64,000 nucleotides of DNA from Clostridia bacterium (GTDB lineage: Bacteria > Bacillota > Clostridia > Oscillospirales > Acutalibacteraceae): the NCBI GenBank assembly GCA_024404145.1, contig JAKSQK010000003.1, positions 1-64,000 of the forward strand, written 5' to 3'. Numbering within the stretch: position 1 is the first letter of the stretch; the number at the start of each line of letters is the position of its first letter. Position numbers and translations under genes: made by a program. Below are positions 42,681 to 50,524 of this stretch, one piece after another. The notes under the pieces were generated by a model. The model was not told the origin of the DNA and did not search any database. It was given only the letters and a program-made list of their open reading frames with translations.

Positions 42681-44948
42681 ATGTCAAATGTTTCTACCGA
42701 TAAGCTGAAAGAAATTGCTCTGCGTATAAAAGAAATGCGTGAAATAATCGGGCTTACGATAAGTGAAATGGCGGAAAAAACCGAAGTAACTATCGAAGAA
42801 TACGAAAATTACGAAGAGGGACTTGTCGATTTTCCGTTTTCGTTTATCCATAAATGCTCGATAGTATTCGGCATCGGTATCAGCGATATTCTTGAAGGAA
42901 AAAGCGCCCATCTTTCTTCCTATACCATAACCCGTAAAGGCGAGGGACAGGAAACCGCCAAAGAAGACGGCATTGAAATTCAAAACTTGGCGCCGATGTT
43001 CCGCAATAAACTTTCCGAGCCGTATTGGGTTCATTATGAGTATAAAGAGGAACTTCAAGATAAGCCCGTTCATCTCGTTAAGCATTCGGGTCAGGAATTT
43101 GACCTTATACTGAAAGGCCGTCTTAAAATTCAGGTCGGCGATAATATAGAATATTTAAGCGAGGGCGACAGCATTTACTATAACAGTTCAACACCCCACG
43201 GTATGATAGCGGTTGACGGCCAGGACTGTTATTTCGTAGCGGTAGTCCTTACGGGCGATAATACCCCGCAGACCGAACTCAACGATACATTCTTCCCGAA
43301 AAGAAATATTAAGAAAAAACTTATCAGCGATTCTTTTGTCAGCGTTGAAGAAAACAATGCGGGAACTCCCGTTTCAATAGATTTCAAAGACGAAGATAAG
43401 TTTAATTTTGCCTTTGATATAGTCGATAAAATCGCAAAGCGGGAACCTGAAAAACTTGCGATGCTTCATCTTGATAAAAACAAGGTCGAGCGCAGGTTCA
43501 CCTTTGCCGATATGAAGCGTGGCTCGGCGCAGTGCGCAAACTATTTCAAGAGTTTGGGAATTAAAAAAGGCGATAGGGTTATGCTTGTTCTAAAACGCCA
43601 TTATGAGTTTTGGTTTGCAATTCTCGGTCTTCATAAACTCGGCGCAGTGGCAATTCCGGCAACGGCGCAACTTCAATCTCATGATTTTGAATACCGCTTT
43701 AATGCCGCAGGTGTAAATACAATAATCTGTACGGCAGACGGTGATACGGCAAACGAAGTTGATATAGCCGCAAAAACCTGTCCTACGCTTATAAACAAGA
43801 TAATTGTAGGAGAAAAACGAGAAGGTTGGCATAATTTTGAAAGCGAGTATTTGCTTTTCAGTTCTCATTTCAACCGTGATTCAAAAGCGCCCTGCGGAAA
43901 CGACCCGATGCTTATGTTCTTTACATCGGGAACTACCGGCTATCCGAAAATAGCCGTTCATAACTGTAAATATCCGCTCGGGCATTATCTTACTGCAAAG
44001 TATTGGCACGGCGCCGAAGAGGGCGGTTTGCATTTCACAATATCCGATACCGGCTGGGGCAAGGCGCTTTGGGGAAAACTTTACGGTCAATGGATGTGCG
44101 AAAGTGCGGTATTTACCTACGACTTTGACAGATTTTCAGCCGCTGATATTCTTCCTATGTTCGCAAAATATAAAATCACAACATTCTGCGCTCCGCCCAC
44201 TATGCTTAGAATGATGGTAAGGGAAGACATTTCGAAATACGATTTTTCATCGGTTAAGCATATGACAACTGCGGGTGAGGCATTAAATCCCGAAGTTTAC
44301 CGCCTATTTGAAAAGGCAACGGGCCTTCAAATTATGGAGGGCTTCGGTCAGACGGAACTTACACTTGCTATTGCAAATCTTCACGGAAATCCGCATAAAA
44401 TCGGTTCAATGGGCAAATCCGTTCCGTTATATGATATTGAACTTGTAGATTCGGAAGGCAACCCCGTTCCCGATGGTGAACCGGGCGAAATCGTCGTTTC
44501 AACGAAGGATAGAGTGCCTTGCGGTTTGTTTACAGGTTATTATCAAAACGAAGAACAAACCAATGCCGTTTGGCATGACGGCTACTACCATACGGGCGAT
44601 ACCGCATGGCGAGATGAAGACGGCTACTACTGGTATGTTGGCCGAGTTGACGATGTTATTAAATCTTCGGGTTACCGCATAGGCCCGTTTGAAATTGAAA
44701 GCGTTATAATGGAACTTCCTTATGTTCTCGAATGCGGTGTTTCCGCTGTTCCCGATGAAGTAAGGGGTCAGGTTGTTAAAGCGAGTATAGTTCTTGTAAA
44801 GGGTACTGAACAGAGCGAAGAACTCAAAAAAGAGATTCAGAATTATGTTAAAACTCATACGGCTCCCTATAAATATCCGAGAATCGTTGAGTTCAAAGAT
44901 TCGCTTCCTAAAACCGTTAACGGAAAAATCCAAAGAAGTCTACTATAA
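42681..44948 (+). CDS. HTH-cupin-acyl-CoA ligase fusion protein (paralog 1)
   Basis: 755 residues with three domains: an XRE-type helix-turn-helix (about 8-65, LKEIALRIKEMREIIGLTISEMAEKT-type), a cupin (about 95-185, with GDSIYYNSSTPHGMIA) and an AMP-forming acyl-CoA ligase (about 220-755). Ligase motifs are MFFTSGTTGYPK (about 412), GFGQTE, YHTGDTAWRDEDGYYWYVGR and the C-terminal KTVNGKIQR lysine. Ligase style is close to medium or branched short-chain acyl-CoA synthetases. HTH-cupin alone is a common regulator layout, so this may be an enzyme that also binds DNA. GGAGG precedes the ATG at 42681. It is the first gene after the T-box. Confidence 0.85.
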   Translation: MSNVSTDKLKEIALRIKEMREIIGLTISEMAEKTEVTIEEYENYEEGLVDFPFSFIHKCSIVFGIGISDILEGKSAHLSSYTITRKGEGQETAKEDGIEIQNLAPMFRNKLSEPYWVHYEYKEELQDKPVHLVKHSGQEFDLILKGRLKIQVGDNIEYLSEGDSIYYNSSTPHGMIAVDGQDCYFVAVVLTGDNTPQTELNDTFFPKRNIKKKLISDSFVSVEENNAGTPVSIDFKDEDKFNFAFDIVDKIAKREPEKLAMLHLDKNKVERRFTFADMKRGSAQCANYFKSLGIKKGDRVMLVLKRHYEFWFAILGLHKLGAVAIPATAQLQSHDFEYRFNAAGVNTIICTADGDTANEVDIAAKTCPTLINKIIVGEKREGWHNFESEYLLFSSHFNRDSKAPCGNDPMLMFFTSGTTGYPKIAVHNCKYPLGHYLTAKYWHGAEEGGLHFTISDTGWGKALWGKLYGQWMCESAVFTYDFDRFSAADILPMFAKYKITTFCAPPTMLRMMVREDISKYDFSSVKHMTTAGEALNPEVYRLFEKATGLQIMEGFGQTELTLAIANLHGNPHKIGSMGKSVPLYDIELVDSEGNPVPDGEPGEIVVSTKDRVPCGLFTGYYQNEEQTNAVWHDGYYHTGDTAWRDEDGYYWYVGRVDDVIKSSGYRIGPFEIESVIMELPYVLECGVSAVPDEVRGQVVKASIVLVKGTEQSEELKKEIQNYVKTHTAPYKYPRIVEFKDSLPKTVNGKIQRSLL
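44571..44908 (+). repeat. 338-bp near-identical tract, copy 1
   Basis: Matches 46893-47230 with a single mismatch (C at 44597 versus T at 46919) at an offset of 2322 bp. It encodes the C-terminal lid part of the ligase domain in both paralogs. The rest of the two genes is clearly more diverged. Confidence 0.92.
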
Positions 44949-44981
44949 CGAGAAAAGATAGTCTCAGAAAGGGAAAAATAT

Positions 44982-47270
44982 ATGAGCCAGATTATGGGGT
45001 TGGATTATAAAATCAAAGAGATGGCAGAGCGAATAAGGGAACTTCGTGAAATAACTCGATTTACTGCCGAGGAAATGGCAAAAAAGACCGATGTTACAAC
45101 CGAAGAATACTTGGCGTGTGAACGGGGCGAAAGCGATTTGAACTTCGCCTTCATTTACCGCTGTGCGTTAGCTTTCGGAGTCAATGTTACCGATATTATC
45201 GAAGGCGTAAGCCCTAATCTTAAATCCTATACTTTAACAAGAAACGGCGCAGCTCAGCGCATAGATCAGGCGCACGGTATGACCTATTATAACCTTGCTT
45301 CGGCTTTTAGGAACCGTATTGCCGAGCCACTTTATGTTTGCAGTGAATTCAGCGAGGAAGCCCAGAATAAGGATATTGAACTTACAACCCACGCAGGTCA
45401 GGAATGCGATATCGTAATTTCGGGCAACCTTATGGTTCAAATCGGCTCTCATAAAGAAGTTTTGGGACCGGGGGACAGTATTTATTACGACAGCGGAACG
45501 CCCCACGGTATGATAGCCGTTAACGGTGAAAACTGTCTTTTCTATGCTATCGTTCTAAACCCGACGGGCGAACCTATCCCCGAACTTACCCCCGCAAAAG
45601 AGCAACAGTCCTTATCAAAACCAAAAAAGGACACCAAAGAGAGAATTTATCAAAAGTTTGTTGATGTTGTTGAAAACGAAAACGGTACACCCGTATCAAT
45701 AAATTTCAAAAATACCGAAAAATTCAACTTTGCATTTGATTTGGTTGACGCTCTTGCCGATAAAGAGCCGAATAAACTTGCAATGCTTCATATTGATAAA
45801 AATAAAACCGAGCGCCGTTTTACATTCAAGGATATGAAAAAGGCGTCTTCTCAGTGCGCAAACTATTTCAAGAGTTTGGGCATTAAAAAAGGCGATAGGG
45901 TAATGCTCGTTCTAAAACGCCATTATGAGTTTTGGTTTGCCATGCTCGGTCTTAATAAACTCGGCGCCGTTGCAATACCTGCCGTAAATCAGCTACTTGC
46001 GCATGATTTTGAATACCGTTTTAACGCCGCAGGTATAAATACGGTAATCTGTACGGCAGACGGCGATACGGCAAACGAAGTTGATAAAATTGCAGACAGT
46101 TGCAAAACTCTTAAAAATAAACTTATCGTCGGCGCAGACCGAGAAGGTTGGCGTAATTTTGATAACGAATATACACTTTTCAGTTCTCATTTTGAACGGA
46201 ATGAATCGGCGCCCGGCGGCGATGATTTTATGCTTATGTTCTTTACTTCGGGAACTTCGGGCTATCCGAAAATAGTAGCGCATAATTATAAATATGCGCT
46301 CGGTCATTTCCATACGGCGAAGTACTGGCACTGCGTTGAGCCGGATGGACTTCATTTTACAATTTCCGATACCGGCTGGGCAAAGGCAATGTGGGGAAAA
46401 CTTTACGGTCAATGGCTTTGCGAGGCGGCAACCTTTGTATATGATTTTGACCGTTTTGATGCATCGGAAATTTTGCCGATGTTTGCAAAATACAGTATTA
46501 CAACTTTCTGCGCTCCGCCGACAATGCTTCGGCTTATGATAAAGCAGGATTTATCGGCTTACGATTTGTCTTCTGTAAAGCATATGACAACGGCGGGTGA
46601 GGCGCTTAATCCTGAGGTTTATCGCCAGTTTGAAAAATGCACCGGTCTTCAAATTATGGACGGCTTCGGTCAGTCTGAAAGTACTATGATAATAGGTAAT
46701 TTAGTAGGAAATCCGCATAAAATCGGCTCTATGGGCAAACCCGTTCCGATTTATGATGTTGACCTTCTTAACGAAAACGGCGAATCGGCTGCTACCGGTG
46801 AAGTCGGCGAAATCGTAGTAAATATTAAAAACGGAATACCGAGCGGTCTTGCGGTTGAATACTATAATTCACCCGATAAAACGGCTGAAACCTGGCATGA
46901 CGGCTACTACCATACGGGTGATACCGCATGGCGAGATGAAGACGGCTACTACTGGTATGTTGGCCGAGTTGACGATGTTATTAAATCTTCGGGTTACCGC
47001 ATAGGCCCGTTTGAAATTGAAAGCGTTATAATGGAACTTCCTTATGTTCTCGAATGCGGTGTTTCCGCTGTTCCCGATGAAGTAAGGGGTCAGGTTGTTA
47101 AAGCGAGTATAGTTCTTGTAAAGGGTACTGAACAGAGCGAAGAACTCAAAAAAGAGATTCAGAATTATGTTAAAACTCATACGGCTCCCTATAAATATCC
47201 GAGAATCGTTGAGTTCAAAGATTCGCTTCCGAAAACTCCGAGCGGTAAAATCCAGCGCAACAAGTTATGA
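44982..47270 (+). CDS. HTH-cupin-acyl-CoA ligase fusion protein (paralog 2)
   Basis: 762 residues, with the same order as paralog 1: helix-turn-helix (about 8-70, MAERIRELREITRFTAEEMAKK-type), cupin (about 105-195, GDSIYYDSGTPHGMIA) and acyl-CoA ligase (about 230-762) with MFFTSGTSGYPK, GFGQSE and KTPSGKIQRNKL. Differences in the acyl-pocket region suggest a related but distinct acid substrate. It lies 33 bp after paralog 1, and its last 380 bp share the near-identical tract with it. Confidence 0.85.
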   Translation: MSQIMGLDYKIKEMAERIRELREITRFTAEEMAKKTDVTTEEYLACERGESDLNFAFIYRCALAFGVNVTDIIEGVSPNLKSYTLTRNGAAQRIDQAHGMTYYNLASAFRNRIAEPLYVCSEFSEEAQNKDIELTTHAGQECDIVISGNLMVQIGSHKEVLGPGDSIYYDSGTPHGMIAVNGENCLFYAIVLNPTGEPIPELTPAKEQQSLSKPKKDTKERIYQKFVDVVENENGTPVSINFKNTEKFNFAFDLVDALADKEPNKLAMLHIDKNKTERRFTFKDMKKASSQCANYFKSLGIKKGDRVMLVLKRHYEFWFAMLGLNKLGAVAIPAVNQLLAHDFEYRFNAAGINTVICTADGDTANEVDKIADSCKTLKNKLIVGADREGWRNFDNEYTLFSSHFERNESAPGGDDFMLMFFTSGTSGYPKIVAHNYKYALGHFHTAKYWHCVEPDGLHFTISDTGWAKAMWGKLYGQWLCEAATFVYDFDRFDASEILPMFAKYSITTFCAPPTMLRLMIKQDLSAYDLSSVKHMTTAGEALNPEVYRQFEKCTGLQIMDGFGQSESTMIIGNLVGNPHKIGSMGKPVPIYDVDLLNENGESAATGEVGEIVVNIKNGIPSGLAVEYYNSPDKTAETWHDGYYHTGDTAWRDEDGYYWYVGRVDDVIKSSGYRIGPFEIESVIMELPYVLECGVSAVPDEVRGQVVKASIVLVKGTEQSEELKKEIQNYVKTHTAPYKYPRIVEFKDSLPKTPSGKIQRNKL
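46893..47230 (+). repeat. 338-bp near-identical tract, copy 2
   Basis: Second copy of the tract at 44571-44908, with one mismatch in 338 bp. Confidence 0.92.
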
Positions 47271-47279
47271 GGTAAATTT

Positions 47280-47969
47280 ATGAACTGTAAAAGATTAACC
47301 CTTATTTGCGGTCATTACGGAAGCGGAAAGACAAATATTGCGGTAAATCTTGCGTTGCAACTGAAAAAACAGCGTGAAAATGTTGCTCTTGCAGATTTGG
47401 ATATTGTAAATCCCTATTTCAGAGCAAAGGACAGTATGGATGCACTTAATCAAAACGGCATACGGTTTATTTGTTCGGATTTTGCAAACAGCAATGTCGA
47501 TTTACCTGCGCTTCCGCAGGAAATATATGCTCTGACAGACGATAAAAGTTTAAGTGCCGTTATTGATGTCGGCGGTGATGAACGGGGCGCTTTGGCGCTT
47601 GGAAGGTTATCCGATAAGATAAATGAAGAAAATAACTTCGATATGTTTATGGTAATAAACAAATACCGCCCCTTAACCCCCGATGCCGAATCGGTAAAAG
47701 AGGTTATGCTCGAAATCGAAAGCGCTTGTAGAATATCCTTTACGGGAATAATAAACAACTCAAATCTCGGCAGAGAAACGACGGCAGAAACCGTTTTGGC
47801 TTCGGTCGGATTTGCAGATGAATGCTCGAAACTGCTTAATCTTCCGATTGTTATGACAACGGTTGAAGATAATATCTATCCGCTTTTAAGGGATAAAATA
47901 CCAAATCTGTTTCCGCTTGATATTAAGCGGTTGTTAGACCAAACTGAAAGGAAACTTGGAAATGATTAA
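47280..47969 (+). CDS. MinD/ParA/CobQ-type P-loop ATPase
   Basis: 229 residues. GHYGSGKTNIAVNLALQL is a deviant Walker A of the SIMIBI class, DLDIVNPYFRAKDS follows as the switch-like region, and AVIDVGGDERGALALGR corresponds to Walker B/switch II. There is no Fe-S or membrane motif. It sits between the ligases and the ferredoxin subunit, overlapping the latter by 8 bp. Assembly or activation of the oxidoreductase is a guess from position only. Confidence 0.7.
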   Translation: MNCKRLTLICGHYGSGKTNIAVNLALQLKKQRENVALADLDIVNPYFRAKDSMDALNQNGIRFICSDFANSNVDLPALPQEIYALTDDKSLSAVIDVGGDERGALALGRLSDKINEENNFDMFMVINKYRPLTPDAESVKEVMLEIESACRISFTGIINNSNLGRETTAETVLASVGFADECSKLLNLPIVMTTVEDNIYPLLRDKIPNLFPLDIKRLLDQTERKLGND

Positions 47970-48171
47970 ATTGACTTTTAAGACCGATTTTTGTAAAGGT
48001 TGCGGTTTATGCGTAGGTGTATGCCCCAAAAAAATATTACGCATAGCGCCTAATACCATCAACAAAAAGGGACATCATCCCGCAGAAATTACCGATATGG
48101 AAAAATGCGTGGGCTGTGCGTCATGCGCTACTATGTGCCCCGATTGCATAATAACGATTGAGAAGGAGTGA
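47962..48171 (+). CDS. Ferredoxin-type delta subunit of 2-oxoacid:ferredoxin oxidoreductase
   Basis: 69 residues with two 4Fe-4S motifs: CKGCGLCVGVCPKKIL (about 10-25) and CVGCASCATMCPDC (about 47-60). It is the electron-transfer subunit that goes with the VorB-, VorA- and gamma-type genes just after it. The ATG at 47962 lies inside the end of the ATPase gene, with GAAAGG upstream. Confidence 0.9.
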   Translation: MIKLTFKTDFCKGCGLCVGVCPKKILRIAPNTINKKGHHPAEITDMEKCVGCASCATMCPDCIITIEKE

Positions 48172-48175
48172 TAAT

Positions 48176-49234
48176 ATGTCTGAAAAGGTTTTAATGAAAG
48201 GTAACGAGGCAATAGCCGAAGCCGCCATAATAGCAGGTTGCAGACATTATTTCGGTTATCCTATTACACCGCAAACGGAAATTGCCGCATATATGGCAAA
48301 AAGAATGCCGAAAATCGGCGGAACTTTTTTACAGGCGGAAAGCGAAATCGCCGCAATAAATATGGTTTACGGAGCATCGGCTGCCGGAATGAGGGTTATG
48401 ACTTCTTCTTCAAGCCCCGGTATTTCTCTTAAAAGCGAAGGAATATCATATATCGCAGGTGCCGATTTACCGGCGGTTATTGTAAATGCCCAGCGAGGCG
48501 GTCCGGGACTTGGCGGAATTCAGCCGAGCCAGTCGGATTATTTCCAAGCAACAAGAGGAGGCGGACACGGCGACTATCATATGATAGTTTTAACCCCCGC
48601 TTCGGTGCAGGAAATGGCGGAACTTACCGTCAAGGCCTTCGATTTGGCGGATAAATACCGTATGCCGGTTATGATTCTTGCCGACGGTACGATAGGTCAG
48701 ATGATGGAACCCGTTTCTTTTGATTTTAAGCTCAATGAGCCCCCCGCAAAACCTTGGGCTACAAACGGTACCAAAATGCAAAGAGAACATAATATTATCA
48801 ATTCTCTCTATCTTAAACCGCTCGACCTTGAAGTTGAAAATATGAAGCGCTTTGAGCGTTACGAAATCGTTAAACAAAACGAGCCGATGTATGAAGAATA
48901 TATGACAGATGATGCCGATATAATTCTTGCAGCATTCGGTATAGCTGCCAGAGTTTGCAAAAATGCAATTAAAAAGGCAAGAAAAGAGGGCATAAAGGTA
49001 GGACTTATCCGTCCGATAACCGTATGGCCCTTCCCGAATGAGCCCTTTGAGAAAGCCGTAAAAACATGCAAAGCAATTATTTCGGTTGAACTTTCAATGG
49101 GTCAGCTTATAGAGGATGTTCGTTTGGCAACCGGCGGTAAGGTTCCGGTAACCTTATGCAACCGTGTTGGCGGTATGATACCCGAGCCGGAGGAAATCCT
49201 CGAAGAAATTCACAGAGTTGCAAACGGAGGTTGA
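48176..49234 (+). CDS. vorB: 2-oxoacid:ferredoxin oxidoreductase, VorB-type (alpha) subunit
   Basis: 352 residues. MKGNEAIAEAAIIAGCRHYFGYPITPQTEI is the pyrimidine-binding N-terminal domain, QAESEIAAINMVYGASAAG carries the TPP-activating Glu, and RPITVWPFPNEPF marks the C-terminal domain. Four separate subunits in the order ferredoxin-alpha-beta-gamma match the 3-methyl-2-oxobutanoate (VOR) or 2-oxoglutarate (KOR) types. The neighbouring leucine dehydrogenase favours VOR. It lies 4 bp after the ferredoxin gene. Confidence 0.85.
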   Translation: MSEKVLMKGNEAIAEAAIIAGCRHYFGYPITPQTEIAAYMAKRMPKIGGTFLQAESEIAAINMVYGASAAGMRVMTSSSSPGISLKSEGISYIAGADLPAVIVNAQRGGPGLGGIQPSQSDYFQATRGGGHGDYHMIVLTPASVQEMAELTVKAFDLADKYRMPVMILADGTIGQMMEPVSFDFKLNEPPAKPWATNGTKMQREHNIINSLYLKPLDLEVENMKRFERYEIVKQNEPMYEEYMTDDADIILAAFGIAARVCKNAIKKARKEGIKVGLIRPITVWPFPNEPFEKAVKTCKAIISVELSMGQLIEDVRLATGGKVPVTLCNRVGGMIPEPEEILEEIHRVANGG

Positions 49235-49239
49235 GTAAA

Positions 49240-49998
49240 ATGGTGATTTTTGATAAACCGAAGGCACTTCTTGATGTGCCGCTTCATTATTGCCCCGGCT
49301 GTACGCACGGTATCATTCACCGTATTATTGCCGAAGTTATTGATGAACTGAATATTGAAGGAAAAACTATCGGAATTGCCCCTGTTGGCTGTTCGGTTAT
49401 GGCGTATGATTATTTTTCATGCGATATGATAGAGGCGGCTCACGGCAGAGCTCCCGCTGTTGCAACGGGTGTTAAGCGTTCCGATCCCGAAAACATTGTA
49501 TTTACATACCAAGGCGACGGAGATTTGGCATCTATCGGCACCGCCGAAATAGTACATGCCGCCGCAAGAAATGAAAATATTACCGTAGTTTTCGTAAATA
49601 ACGCAATTTACGGTATGACCGGCGGACAGATGGCGCCTACCTCCCTTATAGGTCAGGTAACCCAAACTTCCCCCTACGGCAGAGACCCGAAACTTTGCGG
49701 TTTCCCTGTAAAGATTTGCGAAATGCTTGCTCCGCTTGAAGGCCCCGAATATTTAGAGAGGGTTGCCGTTAACAGCGTTGTTAATGTTAAAAAGGCGAAG
49801 AAGGCCATAAAAAAAGCATTTGAAAATCAGTTGAATAACAAAGGATTTTCGCTTGTTGAAGTTATCTCATCCTGCCCTACAAACTGGGGTATGACGCCCG
49901 AAAAAGCGCTCGAATGGATAGATACAAATATGATTCCTTATTATCCGCTCGGTGTTTATAAGGACCGTTCGGCAAATGCGGAGGTGCAACATGACTAA
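49240..49998 (+). CDS. vorA: 2-oxoacid:ferredoxin oxidoreductase, TPP-binding (beta, VorA-type) subunit
   Basis: 252 residues. The thiamine diphosphate-binding motif is GDGDLASIGTAEIVHAAARN with the magnesium ligands, followed by NNAIYGMTGGQMAPTSLIG. CPGCTHGI near the N-terminus is one of the cysteine motifs that bind a 4Fe-4S cluster in this family. It ends with an 8-bp overlap with the gamma subunit gene. The ATG at 49240 begins at MVIFDKP; the frame is open further upstream, but only as a shadow of vorB. Confidence 0.87.
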   Translation: MVIFDKPKALLDVPLHYCPGCTHGIIHRIIAEVIDELNIEGKTIGIAPVGCSVMAYDYFSCDMIEAAHGRAPAVATGVKRSDPENIVFTYQGDGDLASIGTAEIVHAAARNENITVVFVNNAIYGMTGGQMAPTSLIGQVTQTSPYGRDPKLCGFPVKICEMLAPLEGPEYLERVAVNSVVNVKKAKKAIKKAFENQLNNKGFSLVEVISSCPTNWGMTPEKALEWIDTNMIPYYPLGVYKDRSANAEVQHD

Positions 49999-50521
49999 AC
50001 AGTATCTTTTTGCAGGATTTGGCGGTCAGGGTATTCTTTTTGCAGGTAAACTTTTGGCTTACAAATGCCTTATGGACGATTTGAATGTAAGTTGGCTTCC
50101 GTCTTACGGACCGGAAATGCGAGGCGGTACGGCAAGTTGCGGAGTTGTTATGAGCGATAATCAAATTGCAACACCTATCGTTTTACACCCCGATGTGCTT
50201 ATCGCAATGAATTTGCCGTCGCTTGATAAATATGAAAGCGAAGTTCAGTCGGGCGGTGTAATCTATGTTGATTCCTCGCTCATTGAAAGAAAGGTCAACC
50301 GAAAGGATGTAACCGTTTATTATATCCCTGCAACCCTTCTTGCCGCGCAAAACGGGCTTGACGGTCTTGCAAATATGATAATTATGGGACAAATTCTTAA
50401 AAATGAGGGCGCTATCAACGATGAATCCGTTGAAAAAGCACTCCAAAAATGTATTTCCCAAAGACATAAGGATTTGCTTAAATTCAACCGTGATGCAATA
50501 ATTCTCGGAAGTGAATATTGA
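49991..50521 (+). CDS. vorC: 2-oxoacid:ferredoxin oxidoreductase, gamma subunit
   Basis: 176 residues of the POR gamma family: YLFAGFGGQGILFAGKLLA at the N-terminus and WLPSYGPEMRGGTASCGVVMS, which forms the CoA-contact region in this family. GGAGGTG lies 5 bp before the ATG. It completes a four-subunit enzyme. Symbol is by analogy with archaeal and clostridial VOR operons. Confidence 0.87.
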   Translation: MTKQYLFAGFGGQGILFAGKLLAYKCLMDDLNVSWLPSYGPEMRGGTASCGVVMSDNQIATPIVLHPDVLIAMNLPSLDKYESEVQSGGVIYVDSSLIERKVNRKDVTVYYIPATLLAAQNGLDGLANMIIMGQILKNEGAINDESVEKALQKCISQRHKDLLKFNRDAIILGSEY

Positions 50522-50524
50522 TTT

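Noticed and set aside
48176..50521. Pyruvate:ferredoxin oxidoreductase
   Set aside because: The enzyme is four separate small subunits of VOR/KOR type, not the single large clostridial PFOR chain, and the neighbours handle branched-chain acids. Substrate still needs an assay.
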